From Hortaea werneckii (lineage: Eukaryota; Ascomycota; Dothideomycetes; Mycosphaerellales; Teratosphaeriaceae), in the NCBI GenBank assembly GCA_037044905.1, contig JBAOKB010000020.1, positions 682,001-746,000 of the forward strand: a stretch of 64,000 bases of DNA. The letters run 5' to 3'. Below are positions 1 through 9,135 of this stretch, piece by piece. The position numbers and the translations under genes were made by a program. The notes under the pieces are model-generated. The model ran no database searches. It had not been told where the DNA came from and saw nothing but the letters and a program-made list of their open reading frames with translations. The first letter of the stretch is position 1. The number at the start of each line of letters is the position of its first letter.

Positions 1-1169
1 TCGCACAACCGGGCCCGCCGCTCCGCCAGTCCCGTATCGACTTCCAGCACCTTCTGGACTTTGGCCCGGACGGCTTCGGCGACTTTGCCTTTCCGCTTGC
101 GGCCGGGGTTGTCTTGCATCTTCTTCGCTTTCTTGTCGTTCATCTCGCGGAAGAAATCCGGGATGTCGTCGTCGTCCATATCGTGAGCGTTGTCATCCTC
201 GTCCATCTCGACCTCCATCATCCCGCCACCGTCCTCGGCGGCAACAGCCCCACCATCCATCTCCATCTCCCCCTCCTCCTGCTCCCCTCCCGTTGTCGCC
301 GTAGGATCCACCGGCCCGTCCTCAAGCAGAATCTCGTTCTGCGCACAGAAGGTCCGATAATTCGCCTCCAGCATCTCCATCACACTACTCGTCCCCAAAA
401 ACGCACTCCGCAGCACGCGATTCTTCCTCACAAACGCAATCCGTAACAACCCATCCCACTCATCGTAGCTGATCTGCGGCCGGGGCGTCTTCGGCGTGAT
501 GCGCACCACATTCGACTCCACCTGCGGCGGCGGGTTGAAGTTGTTCTTGCCGACTTTCATCACGTGGTCGACGCGGGCCCACATCTGCGCGTTGACGGAG
601 AGGCGGGAGTAAAGTTTCTCGCCCGGTTTGGCGAACAGGCGCATGGCGAATTCGCGCTGGAACATGAGTACGCAGGAGCGCGGGGACGGGGAGGTGGCGA
701 GGAGTTTGAAGGTGAAGGGGGAGGAGATCTGGTAAGGGGTGTTGGAGATGCAGACGTCGAAGTACGGCATCTCGGGCATCTTGATCACGTCGCCGAGGAT
801 GAGCTCGAGGCGTTTGGCGGCGGGCGTGGTCTGGAAGCGTTTGGTGAGTTCGGCGGCCATGCGGGGGTCCTGTTCGACGGCGATGACTTTTTTGGCTTTT
901 TCCAGGATGCGCGTGGTGAGGTTGCCGGTGCCGGGGCCGACTTCGAGCACGATGTCGGACTGTTTGAGGTCGGCTTTGTCGACGATGGCTTGGGCTACGC
1001 CCGGGTTCTTCAGGATGTGTTGGCCGATGTCCGTGTTCATTTTGAAGATGTTGTGGGCGGCCTTGCTACTGCTGCCGCTGCTCTTGCCTTTGCGTGCAGC
1101 CGCCCCGGCGTAGGGGTCTGGCTTGGACACGCCGCCTGCATTGCCACCCTTGCGCGCTGATTTGGGCAT
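1..1169 (-). CDS. dim1: DIM1 18S rRNA (adenine-N6,N6)-dimethyltransferase, 3' end outside window
   Basis: This enzyme dimethylates two adjacent adenosines near the 3' end of 18S rRNA during small-subunit assembly in the nucleolus. The reading frame opens with ATG at 1169 (MPKSARKGG) and stays open for 389 codons to the left edge, so the last residues and the stop lie outside. Visible signatures are the SAM-binding loop LEVGPGTGNL at about residues 74-83, the acidic VEQDP after it, and the catalytic NTPYQISSP motif near residue 142, which is the Dim1 form of the KsgA NxPY motif. A basic N-terminal leader precedes the domain. An acidic insert (about residues 310-350, rich in Glu, Asp and Met) sits before the C-terminal helical part, making it longer than the roughly 315-aa yeast and human proteins; such an insert is plausible for a filamentous fungus. 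No intron is needed. Confidence 0.95.
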   Translation of the reverse strand, partial: MPKSARKGGNAGGVSKPDPYAGAAARKGKSSGSSSKAAHNIFKMNTDIGQHILKNPGVAQAIVDKADLKQSDIVLEVGPGTGNLTTRILEKAKKVIAVEQDPRMAAELTKRFQTTPAAKRLELILGDVIKMPEMPYFDVCISNTPYQISSPFTFKLLATSPSPRSCVLMFQREFAMRLFAKPGEKLYSRLSVNAQMWARVDHVMKVGKNNFNPPPQVESNVVRITPKTPRPQISYDEWDGLLRIAFVRKNRVLRSAFLGTSSVMEMLEANYRTFCAQNEILLEDGPVDPTATTGGEQEEGEMEMDGGAVAAEDGGGMMEVEMDEDDNAHDMDDDDIPDFFREMNDKKAKKMQDNPGRKRKGKVAEAVRAKVQKVLEVDTGLAERRARLC

Positions 1170-3058
1170 GATTTCGAAGGGAGGGAGGGAGAGGGGGGGA
1201 TGGGATGTCGAGGTTCAAAAGAGTGCTTATTGGATTAGTTTCGCAGCTTTGCGACTGGAAATTCATGCGATTAAACTTGGGGACGTTGCTTTCTTATCGA
1301 TATCGGCCCAGCTTGTTCCGAAGAGCTGCAGCTCGGAGCGCGTCCAATACCTTATTCAGCTCGCCTATTCTTTCTCACATTCATCCTGGGCGCCTTCTTT
1401 CACTGCTACAGTACTGTGATTATTCCAATACTCCTGTAAATTCAGAGTGCGAGAGTTGGACCTGGCATTGACTATTGTAACATCTCAACCGGCATTGCGC
1501 CCGAGCCATTTTGCTTCGAGAATGAAAATGAAATCGGGACCGATCCAGGACCATTTGAGGTGAGATGTCGCATGAGAAGAAAGTGCAGGTCACAATGTTG
1601 AGACAGAGACTTGACGACAAGGGCAAGAACAATGAGCTCGGCGAGTAAATCTCTAAGAATGAGATGATGAGGTCGCCGACGGATGTTCGACGGGCAAGCA
1701 GGGCTGCAGACTGTTGCCGTGGACAGAGCCCATACTGTACTTGCTATCGGTAGTATTATACAGCATTTGTTCCGAATAAGATTCAGAAACCAGAGACATC
1801 ACGTCTTTCGAGCAGCGGCCGTCCCAGGCTAGATGCATCGTGGTCTGGGAACTCTTTCTCCATAGCTACCTGCCGGTGGAAGGCGGAGAGACAGGGGTGG
1901 TGTTCATCCAGCCGAGGACCCACATTGGATGCACCTGTTGTTCTTCTCACCATACAGGATTTATATGTTGCGGGCTAGATTATGCACACAGCGGGGAAAC
2001 AGTGTCGTGCAGATTGCAGAATGTGAAGGGTTCTAGAAACATACGAGTGGCTTGCCTCCCATGTGGGTGCGGGCGGCACGCGAGAAAAGAAGCTCGAGTG
2101 GTGGGAACCTTAAGCGATTGATAAGGCATGCAGGGGCTGGCTGTATACCCTAGGTACTACTGTAGGAGGTAGTATAGACGCGCAAGCGACCGTTTTAGCA
2201 ACTTCTTCCCCTGCTGTTTCGGCTCGCTTTCGCTACTCTTTCTATGTAGAAAACGTATGTTTGTACTTCCGATCGGGTCGGTTGCATGATCAATCGCAAC
2301 AGCTTGATCGAATTGAGATAATGGACTGGACTTCGGCCGCTGGTTGGATTTCGTAAAAAAGCTCGAGCCGTGCGAAATTACCCTCCACCCACCTCCATCC
2401 GCATTTAGTGACATGGCCGGGCAAGGGTAGGATGGAGGAAGGGGAGCTAAGCTACTCATTGAAACGAGTCTGCTCCACATGTCCACATCGGCCAATGCCT
2501 TCCTTCAGACTGGCGAGCCCTAGCCCTAGGCCCTGTACTAACCACATCCATCCTCGCATTCATTAATTCTCCAGCTTCCTGCCTTTTTACTCTTCCCCCC
2601 TCCCAACCTTCCTCCAACCCCGGACAGCTGTGCTCGTTCGTGTCTCACTCGTTTAACGCTACCGTCGTTCGCGCTCTCAATTACAACAACAACCACCAAC
2701 AACCCACCGTACAGTCAAGTCGTGACCTGAGCAGCTAGCCCCGAAACACCCCCTATTCCAACGTGTTTATCATTTTGGCTTTGCGGCACAGCACCTTCCA
2801 TCCCATCGTCGTCTCAGAAGAACCGACCCCCCAAAGCCAAACCAACCCTATCACCGTTGGACCACATCACTCCAGACGTCCCCGACAAACTCTATCATCG
2901 CCTCAGATCAATTCTCTCCCGGGGGAATCACAAACGTGAAACGAAAAACCCCAAGCCACCGTTCCTCTCACATCACATCACACCCGTCACAAAACGCGCT
3001 ATACTCCACACCCCCCATCCCAGCCCAACACCTACAGATACACGGATAAGGAAAAGCC
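1170..3058. other. Intergenic: DIM1 promoter and promoter/leader of the 88-aa gene
   Basis: This 1.9-kb stretch holds no reading frame I can support. The left part should carry the DIM1 promoter. The right part (about 2570-3058) is rich in C and T on the + strand, as in fungal promoters and leaders, and should serve the small gene starting at 3059. A perfect 10-bp palindrome, ACAGTACTGT, lies at 1408-1417, and TACTGTAC at 1733-1740. Short frames of 60-112 codons on both strands show no recognisable protein features. Confidence 0.5.
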
Positions 3059-3325
3059 ATGGGCCTCATCGACTCCCTCCGCTCCAAATACGAGCTCTAC
3101 CGCCTCGAGCAACGCTACACCCGGCGCGACAAACGCACCACCTTCGCCTCGGGCGCCCAGTACGTCGACGGCGAGTACATCTACTCCCCCACGTCGACTG
3201 GTTCGGCTGGTTCGACTGGAACGACGACGACGGCGAGTACGGGGAGTACGACGGGCAAGTTTGGCGCGTCGGTCGTCAATGTCAAGGAGGTTTTTAGTAA
3301 TCGGCGGTCGAGTCGGGTGTTCTAA
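3059..3325 (+). CDS. Small conserved-looking fungal protein, 88 aa
   Basis: The function is unknown. ATG at 3059 follows a C/T-rich leader. The first 45 residues are charged and look conserved in style: helical MGLIDSLRSKYELYRLEQRY, then TRRDKRTTF and a GAQYVDGEYIY segment. This is followed by a low-complexity Ser/Thr/Gly stretch (about residues 44-66) and a basic tail ending SSRVF. Small Pezizomycotina proteins with this layout (N-terminal helix, YVDGEY-like motif, Thr/Ser linker) are familiar to me as uncharacterised proteins, but I cannot name a family. There is no signal peptide or membrane segment. It is convergent with the ISC1 gene to its right. The codon pattern, strongly C-ending, matches the neighbouring real genes and supports coding. 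Confidence 0.65.
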   Translation: MGLIDSLRSKYELYRLEQRYTRRDKRTTFASGAQYVDGEYIYSPTSTGSAGSTGTTTTASTGSTTGKFGASVVNVKEVFSNRRSSRVF

Positions 3326-4560
3326 AGTCCATTTCCGTTGTATGTGGGGATGGATGATGAGGGGGGAAAGAAGTGGAATGGAAAACCTTGGGAGGTTTTT
3401 TAAGACAGGGGCAGAGATGGAGGATAGGATACAGAAGGGGAGGAGGATGAAGAAGAAGAAGAAGGACATGGAGAAGAAGTTTCGGGCCTGGCTGGGTTTG
3501 GTTGATCCGCAATGCTGCTGGCTGCTGCTGGAATGGGATGGGATGGGATGGGATGGCATGCTATGCATTGAATGACAGATGGGGAATCACCCCATACCCC
3601 CTCCCCATTGGAGAAGAAAACCCGGATACCAGCATGATGGGGAAGAAGGAGGAGGAGCAGAGAAATCCATCTCTACGACGCTACGAAACCAAAAACCAAA
3701 AACTTCGACATTCGTCTTCGACTGCTCTCACCCAAAGCTAAGGCGGACGGCCTTAGACAGGCCAGCCAGGCGCTCTTGATGATGGTTGCCACGGAAGGCT
3801 ATAGAACCCTCCCAGGCTACGCGACCTCTTACCCGGTCATCACGATCCTTCTACTCTCCCTCTCCCTCATCATCGCGCTCACGATCGGTCGGTCGGTCGG
3901 AAGGGAGGGAGGGGCAAGGGAAACTCGACCATTTCTCTAGCTAGCCTCCCTTCTCCCTCGCGCGCGTCCAACAGAATCACGAGGAGGGGAGGTGAAGACG
4001 AGGGATTTCTCTATATAAGGCGGGAAGGCCGGGAAATTCCACTGCCGGGAGATGGATCGGAAAGGAGGCTGCTGTCCACAAGACGTGTGCCTGTATTGTT
4101 GATGATAAAGGATACAGATGGGGAGGTTTGGAAAGGAGGAGCTTCATCTTTTAGATCCTTTTTTTTTTTTTTTGGAGCAATGATTCTGCGTTCAAGCGGG
4201 ACAACAAGGCGAGGGGCAATGGGGTTTAGGAAATGAATCTGGCGGGTTTTTTCGCCATATCATATGTATAGACGAAATCATTTTTCATTATATCTATTGA
4301 GATTTGATCAAAACGGACTCTCCCATTTCCCCCATTCTCCTTTCCGTCTCCAGTCTCTTTGAAGTGTCGGCATGCTGTATAACCCAGACAGGCTTTTTGG
4401 GGGGGCCCCGCTTCCTACCATGACTCTTATATGTGAGGGTACATCAATATGCACATTTCGCTAAAATACTGCATCGCTCTCCCATGTAGTAAAAGTCCAC
4501 AGGCGGACAAAAAAAACCCCCCAATTCCCGCACCAAAACCCCCAACCTTCTTCCCCTTCT
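3326..4560. other. Convergent 3' intergenic region with simple repeats
   Basis: This region lies between the ends of the 88-aa gene and ISC1. It contains four exact tandem copies of GGGAT (3535-3554), a short GGTC repeat (about 3886-3900), a G/A-rich tract around 3360-3480 and a T run near 4160-4173. I see no gene here. Confidence 0.55.
3535..3554 (+). repeat. GGGAT pentamer microsatellite, four exact copies
   Basis: Four head-to-tail GGGAT units, with an imperfect continuation on both sides (about 3531-3560). It lies in the 3' region of the 88-aa gene. It is a simple repeat; it is not the fungal telomere unit TTAGGG. Confidence 0.85.
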
Positions 4561-6072
4561 CTAATCCTTCCCCTTCCGCGCAGCACCACCATCCCCACCA
4601 CCATCCCCATCCCCATCCCCAACACCACCCGCTGTCGCAGCAGCAGCAGCAGCAGCAGCCGCCTCCCTCGAACTCCTCATCTCAAACTCAAACTCCCGCA
4701 AAGCCCTCAACTCACTGCCGACGAAAAACCCGCCCATCAACCCATCCAATACCCCCGCGCTGAGACCCAACGTACTCAGCAACATGAGGAGGAACGAGAC
4801 GAAGTTTCGGGGCGACCACCAGACGGCGACCAGACAGCCGATGGACACGCAGAGTTCGAGCCCGAAATGCGTGAGGCGCTGACGGCGCTGGCGTCGCTCG
4901 CGGACGTCGTATGCGGCGATCATGGACAGGATCTCGTCGTAGGTTTTCCGGGGGAGGAAGGAGGACATTACGTCGGTTGTGGGAGGGGGATCTTGAGTCG
5001 TAGGTTTGTTAGTTGCGAGATCGTCGTCATCGTCCTTCTCCCGTACGAGCGTGGTCTCGATGGAGAAGTGATCGCTGAGGGAGCATTTCAGGCGCGGATG
5101 CCGCATCGTCATGCCCACCTCGGCCTCGTGCACTTCCCACGCGCGATGCGCCGGGCGGGCGAAGAAGACGTAGTCGAGGCGTTTGGCGCGGAGGTCCGGG
5201 ACGGCGGGGTCGATCACGCTGTCCTTCCCCCTCTCCAGATCCCGGCGCATCGGCTTGCTCCAGCGCCACGTGTTGAAGGTGCTATCGCAGGTGGTGCCGT
5301 GCTCGACCAGACACTGTCGCGCCGAGGGGACCGGTTTCCCGCGCGCCTGCTCGACGGGGTTGTTGGCGCTGCCGATAGCCGAGTCCGGCTTGACGATGCG
5401 CCAGATATCGCGGACGGGGGAGTGGCCCTCGATGAGGCGATGGGCGAGACTCAGGGGGATCATGTTGAAGTCGCCCAACCCGAGGACCATATGCCCCCGC
5501 TCCGCCGCGTGCCGCATGAGCTTGGCGATCTCCCACGCCTGCGCCGTGCGGTGGCAGATATAGCTATCGTTGGGCTCGCGCTCGTAGGGGGCGTGCAGGT
5601 GGGTGCAGAAGACCTCGACGACGTCCTTGGGGTGGGGACCGATGCGGATCCGGGCGCACGCGACGCCCTTGCCGACGTACCAGTCGCCGCGGAAGAAGGC
5701 GGCGGGACGGCCGTTGAGCGGGTACCGGTACATGCTGCTCTCCTCGATCGGCCATTTGGAGAGGATGGCGAGCCCGCCGCCGAAGATGCCGCTCCAGTAG
5801 AATTTGCCGTAGGGGAGGATGTCCTTGGTCAGGTCCCGGATGGCGAGGTAGTCCTGCTGGGTCCAGCATTCCTGCAGGCCGACGATGGAGGGTTCCGGGG
5901 AGGCTTTGGCGAGCTGTCGACCGATCTCGACTAGGCGTTCGTGCCGGTGTTTGGAGATGAATTTGAGACCCCAGCAGTTGAGGGAGATGACGCGGAGGGA
6001 AGTGGGGAGTTCGAGCAGCTTTTTCGGCTGCGGGGAGATGTTCTCTTTTGCATCCTTGTCTGGAACTTCCAT
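4561..6072 (-). CDS. isc1: Inositolphosphosphingolipid phospholipase C (neutral sphingomyelinase family, Isc1-like)
   Basis: The enzyme hydrolyses complex fungal sphingolipids to ceramides at the ER and mitochondria. It is a single exon of 503 aa from ATG at 6072. The exonuclease-endonuclease-phosphatase fold is clear: LNCWGL with Asn32, GLQECW with Glu68 (metal ligand), THLHAPY at 157-163, GDFN at 200-203, the LDYVFF strand at 299-304 and the catalytic SDHFSIET at 333-340. The GDWYVGKGVA stretch (129-138) matches the P-loop-like element described for Isc1 and nSMase2. Two hydrophobic segments at about 404-420 and 425-450 form the C-terminal membrane hairpin typical of the family. The tail (470-503) is poly-Ala followed by Gly/Asp repeats and is encoded by CAG-type and pyrimidine-rich repeats. 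A long antisense frame across it is a codon-bias artefact. Confidence 0.95.
   Translation of the reverse strand: MEVPDKDAKENISPQPKKLLELPTSLRVISLNCWGLKFISKHRHERLVEIGRQLAKASPEPSIVGLQECWTQQDYLAIRDLTKDILPYGKFYWSGIFGGGLAILSKWPIEESSMYRYPLNGRPAAFFRGDWYVGKGVACARIRIGPHPKDVVEVFCTHLHAPYEREPNDSYICHRTAQAWEIAKLMRHAAERGHMVLGLGDFNMIPLSLAHRLIEGHSPVRDIWRIVKPDSAIGSANNPVEQARGKPVPSARQCLVEHGTTCDSTFNTWRWSKPMRRDLERGKDSVIDPAVPDLRAKRLDYVFFARPAHRAWEVHEAEVGMTMRHPRLKCSLSDHFSIETTLVREKDDDDDLATNKPTTQDPPPTTDVMSSFLPRKTYDEILSMIAAYDVRERRQRRQRLTHFGLELCVSIGCLVAVWWSPRNFVSFLLMLLSTLGLSAGVLDGLMGGFFVGSELRALREFEFEMRSSREAAAAAAAAATAGGVGDGDGDGGGDGGAARKGKD
4637..4660 (+). repeat. (CAG)n trinucleotide run inside the ISC1 C-terminus
   Basis: About seven CAG/GCA units encode the poly-alanine run (about residues 471-479) on the minus strand. 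An adjoining CCATCC-type repeat (about 4587-4622) encodes the Gly/Asp tail. Both are likely length-variable between strains. Confidence 0.8.
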
Positions 6073-7164
6073 GGTGAAGGCTGACTTTGTAGTTTTGTTC
6101 TCCAGATCCGAAGTTCAGAAGACTGTTCGTGGCGTAGGGAAGTCACTACGTTCTCCCCCAGTCGGAACTTACCGAAGGCCAGGCCCTCCGCTCATGAACA
6201 TGGGGTTGTAGAAGTACTCACACGATAGATCATGAGAAACCAGGAAAGAAACAGGTAAGACAGTACGAAGAGATCATTGATTAAAACCCATGTTCTGACT
6301 ACTCTACTTCGGGGGGCGAAAGAAAAAGAAAAGAGTGCTAGCTAAGCCCCCCCCCCACCTTCGCCCCCCTCCCCATGAAGAAACCCCATTCCATATGAAA
6401 GGTAATACCCCCGAAGACCCCAGCGCCGATGCCACGTTTCCTTCGTATCCTCATCGTTTTTTGTCATCTCTTCATTTCCATAGTAGCCTTCCCGTGACAG
6501 TAAAGAAAGAGGGGGGATAGATACATAAAATGCCGAGAAATGGAAAAAGAGAAAATGGTCAGCCATCCCCCCGGACGAAAAGTTATGTGCAGTCTTCGCA
6601 TACATTGATATGCAGCTTCAGCTCGCCGTGTATTCGAAGGAGAGAATAAATCGCCAGCCGAGGCCCCCAGAAGTAGATGGTAGCCCCATATTTTTTTGGT
6701 TGTAAATGGCAGTGAAAATCTCGCCATATGCAGAGCTCCCATCCCTCGGAGAGCCTTGGCGGTAGAATGTAAAAAAATGGTAAAGAGGTAAGAAAGATGC
6801 CCTCTCTCGTTCCTCCGTGGAAGAGAAAGTCCAATGTATGCTGTTGTGTGGAAAATGTCGTCGTGCGTGTCATATCATCATCATGAGAGTCGTGTTGCCT
6901 TTGTAAGCCCGACTCCAAATGCTACCGAGTGTTTCGGCACGGGTATCCCAGAACCCTGTTTCTCCTTCGCTCCCATCAATGTGGAAGCCCCCAGTCGTGT
7001 TTACGCCAGCCCCATGCAATTTTGTCAATGCAAAGAATCCAGGGCAAAGAACCCTGTCGAAAGTTCGAATCATATCAATATAACTCAGGACCGTAAGCGC
7101 TCGCCCAAATTCAGCCATGTAGACCAAAACGGGTGAGGTTCATGCGTTGAAGGTGCGAGCCGTC
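6073..7164. other. Intergenic: ISC1 promoter/leader and 3' region of the 656-aa gene
   Basis: About 1.1 kb between two minus-strand genes. The part next to 6073 should carry the ISC1 promoter. The part near 7164 is the 3' untranslated region of the gene to the right. A C run occurs at about 6347-6356. No recognisable gene is present. Confidence 0.5.
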
Positions 7165-9135
7165 TTAGAAAGGATCATCCAACGCGTTTGAGCTGGTGAA
7201 GTGGTTGTTGCCGGCAAGCTCACGCAGACGGGATTGAAACGGGGTCGGGTTGCTTGGCGAAGGAATATAGCTGCGAGGAAAGGTATTGAACTGCTTGTTC
7301 GAAGCCTCAATGAAGGGTGACCCCAGCCGAGGAACTGGCTCAGCCAAACGACGCGGCACAGAGTGGAAGCCTTGGCCCCCAATACCCGTCGTGGCTGGCG
7401 CAGTGGGTGCTTCGCTCATCTGGTGGTCGACAGATGTAGGAGTGGTGAACATCTTAGACAGATTGTCAGTCGCGCGAGCGGCGCCGACGGTGAAACCGCG
7501 GTTGCGTACAATGCCGACGCCACCCTCGCTGGAGCCAAACACATCTTGCAAGCCAGCGCGCTTAGGCTTGTCCTCATCAGGTTTGAACCGACGCTTAAGT
7601 GAAGTGCGTGGTGCGGTGGGCGCGCCTGAGACCTCGAAGGGAGAAGCTAACGAAGGACCCTTGCCGTCTTGGTTGAACGTGTTGCGACCGAGCGACTTGG
7701 TTGTACCCATGCTCTGCAGAAGATGGGTTTTGGTAGCCGCATCGTCGAAAGGCGAAGCCAGCTGGCCAGAAGTGTTTGTGTTTGTGTTGGTGTGCAGTTT
7801 CAGACCAGACTGCAGCGACAGGCTCTTCTGATGAGCCTGCGACCGCGGAATGCGAGCAAACCAGTCTGCTGGGCGATTGGCACGCTGAGACTTCGGACGA
7901 GGCTGATGCGCGGGAGTTGCATCGCTGGACAACTGAGCGAGCGGCCCATCAGGCTGCATAGAAGAAGCTGTGGATGTCACCAGGGACATCTTCATCTCAC
8001 CGCTGGAGAAGGTTGAAGGAGCAGACGGTGCAACATCCGAATTGGAGCCCATCGTGCTAGAAGAATGGAATGGCGAAGGGCTACGAGTCCGAAGCAGCCT
8101 CTGATAGTGAGCTGAGAGGGACGGCTTCTTCTTGCACAAGGTACGGAGCCTCTTTCTGGTGGCGGCGTCCGATCGTGGCCACTGCGGCTGCTTGCTCTCC
8201 TTCGCCTCGGGACGAATGGTGTCAGGAGTACCTTCGCGAGATGCATGGTCGGCCATCTGATTGGCCTCAACGCCGGGTGAACTGGCTCTGTAGGAGCTCC
8301 AAGTGCGCCTAGCCTTTGAAGCGACACGTGAGCAGAGGCCAAGCGGCGGGCAAGTACCAGGTAGCATCTTGAAAGGCGTGACGCGAGGGTCAGTGATGTA
8401 CTGCATGTATGTCATCCAGAGATGCTCGTCCATTGCCGACGTCCACTTGATGTGCTGGTTGGTCTTGACGCGTTTGGCGACTGGAGAGTCACCTTGAGCC
8501 CCAGGTGAGATGACAGGCCTCTCGTTTGCTCTGGACAGGTCGTCATCCATGAAAGGATCTGTACCTTCAGAGCCCGGGCTCATGCAACTGCCGTGATGGG
8601 GTGCCGAAAAGTCGGAACTCCCGCAAGACGACACGCTCGAATCGGAGAACGAGGAGGCGATCGAGCCGGCGCGATCGAAAGCTGGACGCAGAGCATCGCG
8701 GCTGTCGTTGATCATGGCCCATTCATCTGTAGGGCTTTCAATAGAGGGAGCGAAGCCGGTGCGCGACGCAGGCGTCTTAGGTGGGGTGACCAAACGCTGG
8801 ATGGATGGAGGCAGTGGTGCCAGGAGACCGTGAGAAGACGGCGACGGCTGCATGATGGGGCTCGATATTTCGGAAGCGGCCTCAGACATCTCGATTGTAG
8901 GTATGATCGTGTCGGAAGATGCTGGCTCTTGTTCTGGGTCTTGGAAGTCTGGCATGGTGGTGCGACGACGACGCACCTTGAAGGTGTGGGGGCGCGGAGG
9001 CGGTGGTGGGTTCGCGGGCGCCTGAATCTCTTCTTGTTGAATGGGTGTCTGAGGCAGTTGGCCATCAGTGTAGTGGAACTGGAAGCCCGGAGGCAAAGTG
9101 ATGGACATGGACGGGCGGTGGTGTTGGCCGGCCAT
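7165..9135 (-). CDS. 656-aa fungal protein with a Trp-rich, SANT/Myb-like segment; function unknown
   Basis: I do not recognise a named family. It is a single exon from ATG at 9135. Most of the protein is low-complexity and Ser/Pro/Thr-rich, so probably disordered. One ordered segment lies near residues 232-285: it opens with IKWTSAMDEHLWMTYMQYI, continues through DPRVTPF and ends with a basic SRVASKARRTWSSYRA. Its spaced tryptophans (W.....HLW...RTW) and basic helix are reminiscent of SANT/Myb-type DNA-binding helices. Upstream, an RRRRTTMPDFQ basic patch sits near residue 55, and PVAKRVKT, a nuclear-localisation-like signal, precedes the segment. A second basic stretch (ATRKRLRTLCKKKPS) follows near residue 330. 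The C-terminus carries LGSPFIEAS and a LDDPF end. Taken together this suggests a nuclear, perhaps transcription- or chromatin-related protein; that is inference only. Confidence 0.75.
   Translation of the reverse strand: MAGQHHRPSMSITLPPGFQFHYTDGQLPQTPIQQEEIQAPANPPPPPRPHTFKVRRRRTTMPDFQDPEQEPASSDTIIPTIEMSEAASEISSPIMQPSPSSHGLLAPLPPSIQRLVTPPKTPASRTGFAPSIESPTDEWAMINDSRDALRPAFDRAGSIASSFSDSSVSSCGSSDFSAPHHGSCMSPGSEGTDPFMDDDLSRANERPVISPGAQGDSPVAKRVKTNQHIKWTSAMDEHLWMTYMQYITDPRVTPFKMLPGTCPPLGLCSRVASKARRTWSSYRASSPGVEANQMADHASREGTPDTIRPEAKESKQPQWPRSDAATRKRLRTLCKKKPSLSAHYQRLLRTRSPSPFHSSSTMGSNSDVAPSAPSTFSSGEMKMSLVTSTASSMQPDGPLAQLSSDATPAHQPRPKSQRANRPADWFARIPRSQAHQKSLSLQSGLKLHTNTNTNTSGQLASPFDDAATKTHLLQSMGTTKSLGRNTFNQDGKGPSLASPFEVSGAPTAPRTSLKRRFKPDEDKPKRAGLQDVFGSSEGGVGIVRNRGFTVGAARATDNLSKMFTTPTSVDHQMSEAPTAPATTGIGGQGFHSVPRRLAEPVPRLGSPFIEASNKQFNTFPRSYIPSPSNPTPFQSRLRELAGNNHFTSSNALDDPF

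Noticed and set aside
564..1160. 198-codon open frame on the + strand
   Set aside because: Antisense to DIM1; Gly/Glu/Val-rich shadow.
3535..3554. GGGAT repeat as an internal telomere-like sequence
   Set aside because: The unit is five bases and does not match TTAGGG; only four copies.
4867..5934. 355-codon open frame on the + strand
   Set aside because: It is antisense to the well-supported ISC1 gene and its composition is that of a mirror of GC-rich codons.
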